Assembly: GCF_016862115.1 (NCBI RefSeq)
Contig: NZ_BOMI01000148.1
Span: forward strand, 61,208 to 125,207
Source: Paractinoplanes deccanensis
Lineage (GTDB): Bacteria; Actinomycetota; Actinomycetes; Mycobacteriales; Micromonosporaceae
Direction: 5' to 3'
Length of the DNA stretch: 64,000 nt
The notes beneath the pieces are model-generated. The model saw only the letters and a list, made by a program, of their open reading frames with translations, had not been told where the DNA came from and did no database searches. The position numbers and the translations under genes are program-made. Below, one piece after another: positions 8,243 through 16,120 of this stretch; the stretch's first letter is position 1, and each line of letters starts with the position of its first letter.

Positions 8243-8944
8243 GTGACCGGGCGTTCCAGGCCGCACGGCGGGGACGAGGGCCCGTCGCCGCGGCGAGCTC
8301 CTTCGGCGCGGAGTGTCGAGGAGGGTCAGCGGTCGGTCGCCGATGTGGCGGTCCGGGGCAGACCCACAGCCGGTGATCGTGGAACCGAGGGGCCGAAGCC
8401 GGCGGCACAACCGCATGACGCCGAGCTTGCCGCGGTCATGGATGTCTACGACCGGCTCGGTGACGAGCCGCCGGTGTTCAACGTCGCCCGGAATGATGAC
8501 GCCTTCGAGGGGCAGGGGGCGCACACTGTCGACCGGCACGGGCCCGACATCCCGTTGCGGCGCGAGCCCGGAACCAAGACCGTGGAGGGGCGGATCTACG
8601 GCGACCACGGGTGGGACCGGCCGGACAACTGGTCGCTGCAATGGACTGATCACACGACCATGAACCGCGAGATCAACACGTACGTGCGGAAGAACTGGGA
8701 CGCGATTCGGACCGATCTGTCGACCGAGGGCTCGCACACCGGCGCGTTCGATGCCGGGCACCGGGTCGGCGAGGGTTTCTTCAACAACGGCATGTACGGG
8801 GCCGGGCCGCGGCAGGCTCAGTACACCGCGGCGAGCCTCGTCAGGATCTCCATCGACCTGGTTCCGGGATCGGACCCGCCGCAGCCCTTCATCGTGACCG
8901 CCTTCCCGGCGGGCGTGCTGCCACCCGGGACTAGTGTGAGCTGA
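8243..8944 (+). CDS. Putative polymorphic-toxin-type RNase (RNase A-like C-terminal domain)
   Basis: The product is 233 aa, with a GTG start. Residues 1-65 are polar and disordered. Residues 85-233 resemble bacterial RNase A-like (CdiA-CT) toxin domains. An AHTVDRHGPD stretch holds a candidate catalytic His94 with Arg98 and His99. A helical segment with NREINTYVRKNW follows, and a final strand pair ends with FIVTAFPAG, the terminal motif expected in such toxins. There is no signal peptide. Its TGA overlaps the ATG of the next gene, as in toxin-immunity pairs. The N-terminus resembles that of the protein at 14322-15083. Assignment is from pattern only. Confidence 0.5.
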   Translation: MTGRSRPHGGDEGPSPRRAPSARSVEEGQRSVADVAVRGRPTAGDRGTEGPKPAAQPHDAELAAVMDVYDRLGDEPPVFNVARNDDAFEGQGAHTVDRHGPDIPLRREPGTKTVEGRIYGDHGWDRPDNWSLQWTDHTTMNREINTYVRKNWDAIRTDLSTEGSHTGAFDAGHRVGEGFFNNGMYGAGPRQAQYTAASLVRISIDLVPGSDPPQPFIVTAFPAGVLPPGTSVS

Positions 8945-9318
8945 TGGAGATGGCCGATCTTCCCGATTCGGTGCGGGCGCGGCTCGCCCAGCAGGGCGAG
9001 CGTCCGCCGCTGGAGGTTGTGCGGGAGTTTCTCCTGGGATACGTGGCCGACGCGGAGAGCCTGCACGAGGTCGAGACCCGGCTGCGGCGGATCGCCGGGA
9101 CCAGCACCCGGATGCATCGGCGCGTTCTCGGCGCTCTGGAATCCGTTCTGGCGACGGAACTGCGGGAGGGAACGGCGGCTCAGCTCGTCGGGTGGGACGG
9201 CAACTGGGTGCTCGACGACCCGTCGGACGCCGGGGCGGCCGAGTTTCTCCGCGGGCTGGCCGGGATGCTGCGGTCGGTGATCGATCAGGCGGGCCGGGAT
9301 GCAGCGGCCGGTGATTGA
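8944..9318 (+). CDS. Putative cognate immunity protein, 124 aa
   Basis: It starts one base inside the stop of the preceding gene (TGATG), so translation is probably coupled. The protein is small, acidic and mostly helical, reading PPLEVVREFLLGYVADAESL near the N-terminus. I see no enzyme motif. Position and coupling suggest it binds and blocks the product of 8243-8944. Its end abuts the convergent TetR stop, and a 23-bp direct repeat straddles that junction. Confidence 0.5.
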   Translation: MEMADLPDSVRARLAQQGERPPLEVVREFLLGYVADAESLHEVETRLRRIAGTSTRMHRRVLGALESVLATELREGTAAQLVGWDGNWVLDDPSDAGAAEFLRGLAGMLRSVIDQAGRDAAAGD

Positions 9319-9332
9319 TCAGGCGGGCCGGG
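9276..9332. repeat. Direct repeat pair at cassette boundary
   Basis: Two 23-bp copies, 9276-9298 and 9310-9332, differ at one base (each begins GGTGAT and continues GATCAGGCGGGCCGGG). They straddle the abutting stops of the immunity-like gene (9318) and the convergent TetR gene (9319). This may be a recombination scar from cassette insertion or loss, or a chance local duplication. Confidence 0.6.
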
Positions 9333-9912
9333 GCCAGCTGCGGAGGCCGTGCAGCAGGAAGTCCAGGCGGCGGGCGTAGTCCGCGCGCGACTGGCCGGCG
9401 CAGGCGCGCAGGGCCGCCCCTCGTTCGAGGATCAGGTAGGTCAGGTCGGCCGGCGTGAGGTCGGGGCGGATGGCCCCGGCCGCTTGGGCCTCCTCCAGGA
9501 GGCGCCGGCCGAACCTGTTCGCCTTGTCGCAGAGGGTGGTCAGCTGGACGGAGTCCGGGAGGACCCTGGTCAGGACGTCGTTGGCGGCGGGCTCGTCGTA
9601 TTGCAGCAGCCACATGCGCAGCAGGTAGTCCTCGAAGCGGGCCAGCGGGTCGTCCAGGGCCTCCACCGCCTCGATGATGTCGCGGAGGCGCTCGGCCACC
9701 AGGTCGTCCACGACGGCGTCGATCAGGGCTCGGCGGCTGCCGAAGCGGTGGTAGATGGTGCCCTTGCTGACGCCGGCGGCCTTGGCCACCTCGTCGAGCG
9801 GGGTGGTCAGGCCGGAGGTGCGGAAGACGTCGAGGGCGGCCTGGCGGATGCCCTCGACGTTGCGCCGCGCGTCCGCGCGCAGCCGCGGCTGGGGCGGACG
9901 TGGGTGGGTCAT
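9319..9912 (-). CDS. TetR-family transcriptional regulator
   Basis: The product is 197 aa. The N-terminal HTH reads TTPLDEVAKAAGVSKGTIYHRFGSRR in two adjoining parts (residues about 37-62), and the helical C-terminal ligand domain is of normal length. Its ATG overlaps the stop of the DsbA-like gene (ATGA), so it is the third gene of a coupled operon. It probably represses its own operon through the palindrome at 10722-10739. Confidence 0.85.
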   Translation of the reverse strand: MTHPRPPQPRLRADARRNVEGIRQAALDVFRTSGLTTPLDEVAKAAGVSKGTIYHRFGSRRALIDAVVDDLVAERLRDIIEAVEALDDPLARFEDYLLRMWLLQYDEPAANDVLTRVLPDSVQLTTLCDKANRFGRRLLEEAQAAGAIRPDLTPADLTYLILERGAALRACAGQSRADYARRLDFLLHGLRSWPRPA

Positions 9913-10595
9913 GCCGGCTGAGTCTCCCTGTCCTGCCAGGAGAGGTCCAGGGCGCGGCGGAACAGCTCCACCGGCTGGGCCCCGGAGACGGCGCGTTTGT
10001 CGTCGAAGACGAAGAACGGGACGCCGGTGATGCCGAGCTCGCGGGCGCGGGCCAGGTCGGCGCGGATGTCGTTCTCGTACGCGCGGGTCGCCAAGGCCTT
10101 TTCCGCCTCGGCGCGGTCGAGGCCCAGCTCGGCGGCGAGGCCGGCGAGGACCTTGTGGTCGGACACGTCGAGGCCGTCGGTGAACTCGGCGCGGAACAGG
10201 CGGTCGACCATGGCGCTCTCCTGGCCGTGCGCCTTGGCCAGGTGAATGATCCGGTGCGCGTCCAGCGTGTTGACCATGAGGGCTCGCTCGAAGCGGTAGT
10301 CGAGGCCGGCCTGGGCGCCGCGGGCGGTCAGCTGGGCGTGCGAGGCGGCGATCTGGGCCTTCGGCATGCCGTGCTGCCGCGCCAGGTAGTCGTCGGCGAG
10401 GACCGTCTCGCCGGGCGGGAACCCGGGGTTGAGCTGGAAGCTGTGGTAGCGCACCTGGACGGCGGAGCCGTGCGGGAACTGCTCGACGGCCTCGCGGAGC
10501 ACGGCGTGGCCCAGGTAGCAGAACGGGCAGACGACGTCGCTCCACACGTCGATCACGATGGGCTCGGCGGCCCGGCCGAACACGCCGGCGGTCAT
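9909..10595 (-). CDS. DsbA-family (FrnE-like) thiol oxidoreductase
   Basis: The product is 228 aa from the ATG at 10595. A thioredoxin fold with inserted helical domain is indicated by DVWSDVVCPFCYLGH (active-site Cys23 and Cys26) and a cis-Pro strand GITGVPFFVFDDK near residue 193. It matches cytoplasmic FrnE/2-hydroxychromene-2-carboxylate isomerase-like proteins and has no signal peptide. It overlaps the stop of the 45-aa Cys-containing peptide gene upstream and the TetR gene downstream. A role in oxidising or isomerising that peptide is a hypothesis. Confidence 0.8.
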   Translation of the reverse strand: MTAGVFGRAAEPIVIDVWSDVVCPFCYLGHAVLREAVEQFPHGSAVQVRYHSFQLNPGFPPGETVLADDYLARQHGMPKAQIAASHAQLTARGAQAGLDYRFERALMVNTLDAHRIIHLAKAHGQESAMVDRLFRAEFTDGLDVSDHKVLAGLAAELGLDRAEAEKALATRAYENDIRADLARARELGITGVPFFVFDDKRAVSGAQPVELFRRALDLSWQDRETQPA

Positions 10596-10732
10596 CAGTC
10601 GCACCACCCGTCCACGGAGCAGGCGCCGGCGTCGTCCGCGGGCTCCAACAGGATCAGCGCGGCCGGCGCCGAGGGCTCGGCCGCGTCCGGGGCGGCCTCG
10701 GCGGGCTCCGGCTCGAGATTACTTGACTCCAT
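10595..10732 (-). CDS. 45-aa peptide with C-terminal Cys pair
   Basis: The reading frame starts at ATG 10732 and ends at TGA 10597-10595, sharing one base with the DsbA-like ATG (TGATG). The peptide has an acidic Ala/Pro/Glu leader and ends GACSVDGWCD, with Cys38 and Cys44. The layout recalls a small disulfide peptide or RiPP-like precursor, but no modifying enzyme other than the DsbA-like protein is present. An acidic regulatory leader peptide is the alternative. The overlap of the palindromic operator with its start codon supports it being the first gene of the operon. Confidence 0.5.
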   Translation of the reverse strand: MESSNLEPEPAEAAPDAAEPSAPAALILLEPADDAGACSVDGWCD

Positions 10733-10739
10733 AGTCAAG
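10722..10739. promoter_or_regulatory. Palindromic operator candidate
   Basis: CTTGACT and AGTCAAG form perfect 7-bp arms around CCAT. The site covers the start codon of the peptide gene (10732) and lies about 40 bp before the divergent TIR gene at 10778. TTGACT also resembles a -35 box for the TIR gene. The TetR protein of the same operon is the likely ligand. Confidence 0.6.
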
Positions 10740-10777
10740 AAATGTAGCTCGCGTACGATCCCGGGCGGGGAGGATGT

Positions 10778-13700
10778 GTGGACGGGCACTACTTCGTCAG
10801 CTACTCGCGCCACGACGGCGCGGACTTCGTGAGCCGGCTCGCCGACACACTGGCGGCCGGCGTTCCCGCGTACCGTCTGTGGGTCGATGTCCGTGAGCTG
10901 CAACCGTGGCAGCAAGGGTGGGACGAGCAGATCGCGCAAGCGATCCAGGACTGCCGCGGCCTGCTCTTCGTGATGACGCCGGACAGCGTGCGCCCGACGT
11001 CGATCTGCCGGGACGAGTGGGGCTGGGCGCTGAAGTACAAGAAGCCCGTCATCCCGCTGCGGCTCGGGCCGGGCGCGGGACTGCCGTTCCGGCTCCAGTC
11101 GCGGCAGTACATCGACTTCGACGGTGCCTTCGACCAGGGGGTCGCGCGGCTGCGGCTCTTCCTCACCCAGCTGGACGGGCCCGAGGGCGTCCTGCGCGAG
11201 CTGCGGTTCCGCGTGGCCGACGCCGAACGCGACCTGCCGAGGGCCCGCGACGACAACGAGGCCGCCCGGATCCAGCAGGAGATGCGGGAGCTGAGCCGGC
11301 AGATCGCCGAGCAGGAGCGGGTGGTGGCCGACCCGGAGGGCGCGCTGACCCGCACCGACGTGCGCATCGCCACCGACATCGCCGTGCAGCGCGAACCCGA
11401 GCGCACGCCCTCGTCGCCGGTCTCCGGTGTGCGCGTGGTCAACCGGCCGCCGATGGACCGGCCCAGCTTCTTCCAGGACCGGCACGTCGAGACCGAGATG
11501 CTCGCCGGCTTCCTGCGCGCCGAGGACACCCGGCTCGCGACCGTGGTGGGCCGCGGCGGCGTGGGCAAGACGGCGGTCGTGTGCCGCCTGCTCCGGGGGC
11601 TGGAGACCGGCCGGCTCCCGGACGATCTGGGCGAACTGCCCGCGGACGGCATCGTCTACCTGAGCACGCGCAGCCGTCACCCGGTCAGCTTCGCCAACCT
11701 CTTCACCGACCTGTGCGCCCTGCTCCCGCCCGAGACCGCGGAGCCGCTGCTCGGCCGCTACCGTGATCCGCACGAGACACCCCAGGGCCTGATGTACGCG
11801 CTGCTGGAGGCCTTTCCGTCCGGGCGCACCGTCGTCCTGCTCGACAACTTCGAGGACCTGCTCGACCCGGAGCCGGGGGCGATCACCGAGGCCGCGCTCG
11901 ACGAGGGCCTGCGCGCGCTGCTGTCCGCGCCCGCGCACGGCGTCAAGATCGTCATCACCACCCGGTTCGGCCCGCGGCCCCTGCTGCTGCACGAGCCCGG
12001 CCGCCAGCGGCGGATCGATCTCGACGAGGGCCTTCCCCACCCGTACGCGGAAATGCTCCTGAAGGCCCGCGACCCGGACGGCAAGCTGGGCCTCCGCGAC
12101 GCCCCGCAGGAGCAGCTGGCGCTCGCCCGGGAACGCACCCGCGGCTATCCGCGCGCGCTGGAGGCGCTGGCCGGCATCCTCGCCGCCGACCGCGACAGCA
12201 CCCTCGCCGAGATCCTCGACCAAACCGCCCGGCTGCCCGACAACGTGGTGACCGCTATCGTGGGGGAGGGCTTCCTGCGCCTCGACCCGCTCGCCCAGCA
12301 GGTCATGCAGGCGCTCGCCGTCTTCCCGATGCCCGTGCCGCCGGTCGCCGTCGACTACCTGCTCCAGCCCGGCCGTCCGACGATCAACTCGGCGCCGGTG
12401 CTGCGCCGGCTGGTCAACACGCAGTTCGCGCGGCGCGACGCCGGCCGCTACTACCTGCACCAGGTCGACCGGGAGTACGCGCTGGGCCGGCTCGCCCCGG
12501 GCGTGCTGGCCGAGCTGCGGTCACGGGGCGCCGACTACTTCACGCGGGTGCGCCCGCCGCAGGACAAGCTGCAAACCCTCGACGACCTCGCCCCGCACCT
12601 CGCCGAGTTTGAGATGCGCTTCCAGGCCGGCGACCACGACACTGCCGCCCAGCTGCTGCTGTCGATCGACTTCGCCTATCTGATGCAGTGGGGCCACTAC
12701 CGGCAGAGCATCGAGCTGCACTCGCGGCTGGCGGGGCGCGTCACCGATCCGGCGCTGCGCGCGTCCAGTGTGTACAGCCGGGGCCTGTGCCACTCGTACA
12801 TCGGCGACTTCCCCACCGCGATCGAGCTGCTGTCGTCGGCGCTCGACGGCTTCCGCGAGGCCGGCCTGCGCGAGAACGAGGGCACCGCGCTCTGCGGTCT
12901 CGGCACCTGCTACGCCGACCTGGGGCAGACCGGCAAGGCCATGTCCCTGTACGAGGAAGCGCTGTCGATCAGCCGCGAGATCGGCGACCGTGAGGGCGAG
13001 GCCGCCGCGCTCGGCAACCTGGGCAACCGTCACTCGGCGGCCGGGCGGATAGACCGGGCGATCGAGCTGTACGAGCAGGTGCTCGCCATCGCCCGCGAGG
13101 TCGGCTATCAGCAGGGCGAGGCCAACCAACTGCACAACCTCGGGGAGCGGTACGCCGAGCTCGGCCAGTACGACAAGGCGATGGCCCACTGCCGTGCGGC
13201 GCTGGAGCTGAGCACGCGCATCGGATACCGCCTGGTCGAGTCGGCCGCCACCAACAACATCGGCCGCTGCCTCGCCCAGCTGGGCCGCTGGCCGGAGGCG
13301 ATCGACCACCAGCGCCGCGCCGTCGAGACGGCCGACGAGATCAGCTCGGTCCAGTTCCGCGCCGAGGCCCGCCGCGGCCTGGCCGAGGCCCACCTGGGCG
13401 CCGGCGACACGGCGGCCGCCCGAGCGGTGATCGACGAGGCCCGCACCCTCGTCTACCCGCCGTCGCGCGCGGGCATAGCGGTCCTCGACGGCATCATCAC
13501 GCTACGCGCGGGAGGCGAGGCGGCGCCGGCCTTCGCGGAGGCGGTGACCCTGGCGGACCAGATCCTGGCGCACAACCCGGCGGACTACGAGACCCTGGAC
13601 AGCAAGGCGCTGGCGCTGGCGGGGCTGGCCCTGAGCGGCCGTCCCGCCCTTGTGGACGAGGCCCGGGCGACGTTCCGCGCGGCCCGAGCGGTGTGCGCGG

Positions 13701-13783
13701 CACCCGGCGTCACGGCCCAGGTGAGCGCCCGCCTCGCCACGATGGCCCCGGCCGACCCCACCGGCCTGCTGAAAGACCTCTAG
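10778..13783 (+). CDS. TIR-STAND NTPase-TPR protein
   Basis: The product is 1001 aa, with GTG start and GGGGAGG ribosome site. Residues 3-140 are a TIR domain: HYFVSYSRHDGADFV, then DVRELQPWQQGWDEQI, and ICRDEWGWAL with the candidate NADase Glu. Residues 150-215 are a polar coiled coil. Residues about 230-520 are a STAND/NB-ARC-like NTPase with Walker A GRGGVGKTAV (about 257) and Walker B TVVLLDNFEDLL (about 352). The rest contains TPR repeats such as EGTALCGLGTCYADLGQTGK. Such proteins in bacteria sense a trigger through the repeats and deplete NAD through TIR, often as antiphage defence. It ends in a 4-bp overlap with the convergent gene at 13780. Confidence 0.85.
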   Translation: MDGHYFVSYSRHDGADFVSRLADTLAAGVPAYRLWVDVRELQPWQQGWDEQIAQAIQDCRGLLFVMTPDSVRPTSICRDEWGWALKYKKPVIPLRLGPGAGLPFRLQSRQYIDFDGAFDQGVARLRLFLTQLDGPEGVLRELRFRVADAERDLPRARDDNEAARIQQEMRELSRQIAEQERVVADPEGALTRTDVRIATDIAVQREPERTPSSPVSGVRVVNRPPMDRPSFFQDRHVETEMLAGFLRAEDTRLATVVGRGGVGKTAVVCRLLRGLETGRLPDDLGELPADGIVYLSTRSRHPVSFANLFTDLCALLPPETAEPLLGRYRDPHETPQGLMYALLEAFPSGRTVVLLDNFEDLLDPEPGAITEAALDEGLRALLSAPAHGVKIVITTRFGPRPLLLHEPGRQRRIDLDEGLPHPYAEMLLKARDPDGKLGLRDAPQEQLALARERTRGYPRALEALAGILAADRDSTLAEILDQTARLPDNVVTAIVGEGFLRLDPLAQQVMQALAVFPMPVPPVAVDYLLQPGRPTINSAPVLRRLVNTQFARRDAGRYYLHQVDREYALGRLAPGVLAELRSRGADYFTRVRPPQDKLQTLDDLAPHLAEFEMRFQAGDHDTAAQLLLSIDFAYLMQWGHYRQSIELHSRLAGRVTDPALRASSVYSRGLCHSYIGDFPTAIELLSSALDGFREAGLRENEGTALCGLGTCYADLGQTGKAMSLYEEALSISREIGDREGEAAALGNLGNRHSAAGRIDRAIELYEQVLAIAREVGYQQGEANQLHNLGERYAELGQYDKAMAHCRAALELSTRIGYRLVESAATNNIGRCLAQLGRWPEAIDHQRRAVETADEISSVQFRAEARRGLAEAHLGAGDTAAARAVIDEARTLVYPPSRAGIAVLDGIITLRAGGEAAPAFAEAVTLADQILAHNPADYETLDSKALALAGLALSGRPALVDEARATFRAARAVCAAPGVTAQVSARLATMAPADPTGLLKDL

Positions 13784-14325
13784 CCTGCGTCCCCGCGCTG
13801 GGCGGCCGCCCCGTCCCGGTCGAGAGCGTCGAGCTCGTCGGCCGCGAGGCTGATCGGCGGAGGGTTGTCGGCCCGGTCCTGCCAGCCCGCCATGCGAACG
13901 GCGACGTATTCGAGGTTGACCTCGCCGTTCTCGGTGTGGAAACCACCGCCCCGCTCGAAGAGCAGGACCAGGGGCTCGAAGGGGTCCTCGAGGTCGCCGG
14001 GCAACTCGACACCAGGGGTGGCACGCAGGGCGGCCCAGTGCAGGATGAACGGCACCACGCGGGGAACCGACCGGTTGCCCGGCCCGATCTTGCCGATGAC
14101 CTCGTCGGCCACGCGCGGATCGGCGCGAACCCCCGGATCGACACATGCGGCGATGTCGTAGAACGGCACCGACGCCTCGCAGCCGTAGGCCCGCTGCCAA
14201 CGAGCCGCACGGCGGAAGTACTCCTTCAACAGGGCGGCCTTGGACCACGACTTGTCGCCGCGGCGCTTCCAGTCGACGGCCTTGAGGCGCTCGGCCATCG
14301 CACGCACAGCTTCGTCGGGTGTCAT
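13780..14325 (-). CDS. Putative immunity protein of cassette 2, 181 aa
   Basis: Its ATG at 14325 overlaps the stop of the toxin-like gene (ATGA). I do not recognise the family. The N-terminal part reads MTPDEAVRAMAERLKAVDWK and looks helical; the middle contains LFERGGGFHTENGEVNLEYV and may be beta-rich. The coupling and position mirror 8244-9318. Its stop overlaps the stop of the convergent TIR gene within CTAG. Confidence 0.5.
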   Translation of the reverse strand: MTPDEAVRAMAERLKAVDWKRRGDKSWSKAALLKEYFRRAARWQRAYGCEASVPFYDIAACVDPGVRADPRVADEVIGKIGPGNRSVPRVVPFILHWAALRATPGVELPGDLEDPFEPLVLLFERGGGFHTENGEVNLEYVAVRMAGWQDRADNPPPISLAADELDALDRDGAAAQRGDAG

Positions 14326-15083
14326 CGCCCCAATCCTCCCAGCACCGCCTGCACGACCGCATCGAGGTTGGACAGGTCGGGCGCCATCTCCAGCGCGGAT
14401 CCGTCCAACCCGAACCTTTGCCAATGCTCCAGCGGGGCGTCCGGCCGCCAGGCGTGCGGCGCCAGATCGTGGGCCCCGGGATGGAGACGGTTGACGACGT
14501 TGTCGCCCTCGGCGTTGAAGGAGTCCGGGTGCGCGGAGCGATACGGCAGCCCGGCCTCCATCAGCTTGTTCTCGACGTATTCGTGCGCCACGAGCGCCCG
14601 GAAGTCGGCCAGTCTCGTAGGCCCGAGCGTCCCTCGCGCCGCCGCGTCCCACAGCTCGGCGATGTCGTCGTCCGGCGTGAAGTAGCCGCGCTCGACCCGG
14701 TTGGGGCCGACCGCGACGTCGTGCTGCTCGACGAAGAGATTGCGGCGCATTCTTTCGACGACCGCGGGGTCGATTCCCGTGTGCGATGCGACGAGGGCCG
14801 TGTCCTCGGGGCTGTGGCGGATGCGCCGGTAGGCGTCGGCGGCCTCCGGTGAGAACCCGCCGCCGCTGTCGATGAAGTCGGCGCCGCGCGGGAATCCGGG
14901 CCGGAACTCGGCGGCGGGGCCGTGCGGGACGCCGGTGCCGCCGGCCGCTGCCGGGCGGCCCGAGCGGGCGATGGCCGCGACCGCTTCGTGGGCCTGGGCC
15001 ACGGAGCCGGCGGCGCCCGGGCCGCGGCCGCGCCGGCCGGGCGACGGGGTGTCGTCGCCCGGTCCGCGGGGCCGTCCGCTCAC
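14322..15083 (-). CDS. Putative toxin of cassette 2, unknown activity
   Basis: The product is 253 aa, with a GTG start. The N-terminus MSGRPRGPGDDTPSPGRR resembles MTGRSRPHGGDEGPSPRR of the toxin at 8243, and residues 1-65 are disordered. Residues 75-250 form a helical domain with FRALVAHEYVENKLM (His167, Glu168, Glu171) and conserved-looking His185. The HExxE order suggests a metal-binding or hydrolytic site but is not the classic HExxH zincin. It is coupled to a small downstream gene. There is no signal peptide. It could instead be a DUF of unrelated role. Confidence 0.45.
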   Translation of the reverse strand: MSGRPRGPGDDTPSPGRRGRGPGAAGSVAQAHEAVAAIARSGRPAAAGGTGVPHGPAAEFRPGFPRGADFIDSGGGFSPEAADAYRRIRHSPEDTALVASHTGIDPAVVERMRRNLFVEQHDVAVGPNRVERGYFTPDDDIAELWDAAARGTLGPTRLADFRALVAHEYVENKLMEAGLPYRSAHPDSFNAEGDNVVNRLHPGAHDLAPHAWRPDAPLEHWQRFGLDGSALEMAPDLSNLDAVVQAVLGGLGR

Positions 15084-15094
15084 CTCGCCGAAGC

Positions 15095-15116
15095 TAGCAA
15101 GCGATGTCCATCTATC
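15095..15116 (-). promoter_or_regulatory. Shared upstream element, copy 2
   Basis: On the minus strand it begins GATAGATGGACATCGCT and lies directly after the stop of the receiver gene (15117) and 11 bp before the GTG of the toxin-like gene. It matches copy 1 (8182-8203) at 19 of 22 positions. The spacing to the gene differs between the two copies. Confidence 0.5.
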
Positions 15117-15557
15117 TCAGCTGGACATGAGGAGCCAGTTGACCCGGCGCATCATCTCGTGGGAGGTGAAGGGCTTGGGCAGGAAGTCGTCGGCGCCCGT
15201 GGCGAGGAGGCGGGCCGGGTCGCCGGAGCTGCTGATCATCAGGACCGGGATCTCGGCGGTGGTGGGCGAGTTGTGCAGCTCGGAGCAGACCGTCAGGCCG
15301 TCGAGCTGGGGCATGGTCACGTCGAGGATGATGACGTGGGGGCGGCGCTGCACGGCCAGGGTCAGCGCCGAGAGGCCGTTGTCGGCGGTGAGGGTGCGGA
15401 AGCCGGCCACCTGGAGCCGGAACTCGATGATGTCGCGGACCTCGTCGTCATCGTCGGCGATGAGGATGCTGGGGCCGGCCGGGGCGCTGAACGGGCGGGA
15501 GGTCATGGCCCGGGTGAACGCGTCGGCGTCGGTGGGGCGATCGAGAAGCGCGGTCAT
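15117..15557 (-). CDS. Stand-alone response-regulator receiver, 146 aa
   Basis: It is a single CheY-like domain after a 28-residue polar extension. It shows SILIADDDDEVRDIIEFRL (acidic pocket), HVIILDVTMPQLDGL (phospho-acceptor Asp), ISSSG and PKPF (conserved Lys). There is no output domain. It is 12 bp downstream of a second receiver on the same strand. The partner kinase is not in the window. Confidence 0.85.
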   Translation of the reverse strand: MTALLDRPTDADAFTRAMTSRPFSAPAGPSILIADDDDEVRDIIEFRLQVAGFRTLTADNGLSALTLAVQRRPHVIILDVTMPQLDGLTVCSELHNSPTTAEIPVLMISSSGDPARLLATGADDFLPKPFTSHEMMRRVNWLLMSS

Positions 15558-15569
15558 GGGTCGTTCCTC

Positions 15570-15977
15570 CTAAGAGCGGGGCTGCGGGCCGGACGGGGAG
15601 CGGGACTCGAGCAGGTCGCGCAGTTCGGCGACGACCCGCGGGGGTGAGATCGGCTTGGGCAGGTAGCGGTCGGCGCCGGCGCCCAGGCCGGCGTCGATGT
15701 CGTGGGCGTGGGCGTTCGACGAGATCATGAGGATCGCGGTGTCGCGGATCGCCGGGTCGCGGCGGGCGATCTGGGCCAGTTCCATGCCGTTCAGGGCGGG
15801 CATCCGTACGTCGGTGATCAGGCCCGCCGGGCGGGCGACCCGGAGGATCCGGGCCGCGGTGTTGCCGTCCTTGGCGGCGACCGTGGCGAAGCCGGCCGAC
15901 TCCAGCGTCACCGTGAGCAGGTCGCGGATGTCGCGGTCGTCCTCGGCGATGAGGATGAGGTGCTGGTGCTGTGCCAT
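15570..15977 (-). CDS. Stand-alone response-regulator receiver, 135 aa
   Basis: It starts MAQHQHLILIAEDDRDIRDL. The Asp acceptor lies in AGLITDVRMPALNGM, with ISSN and PKPIS completing the receiver signature. It is probably the first gene of a two-receiver operon with 15117-15557. The pairing of two output-less receivers suggests a phosphorelay or adaptor role. The frame upstream of ATG 15977 is not family-like and is left out. Confidence 0.85.
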   Translation of the reverse strand: MAQHQHLILIAEDDRDIRDLLTVTLESAGFATVAAKDGNTAARILRVARPAGLITDVRMPALNGMELAQIARRDPAIRDTAILMISSNAHAHDIDAGLGAGADRYLPKPISPPRVVAELRDLLESRSPSGPQPRS

Positions 15978-16120
15978 CGGACCGGCCTTTCTCTCGGACA
16001 CCCGCCCCATCGGCCGCGCCGGGGTGACCTCCAGGGAGATTCCGGTTGCAGACCGGTAGCGCATTCGCCGATCGCGAAAAGGGCTGTCCGCCGGCCGAGG
16101 GCGGCGGCGAGGATCGGCGG

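Noticed and set aside
9319..10545. Single 408-codon frame covering TetR and antiparallel frame of DsbA
   Set aside because: Only the part from ATG 9912 matches TetR; the upstream part is a shadow frame of the DsbA-like gene.
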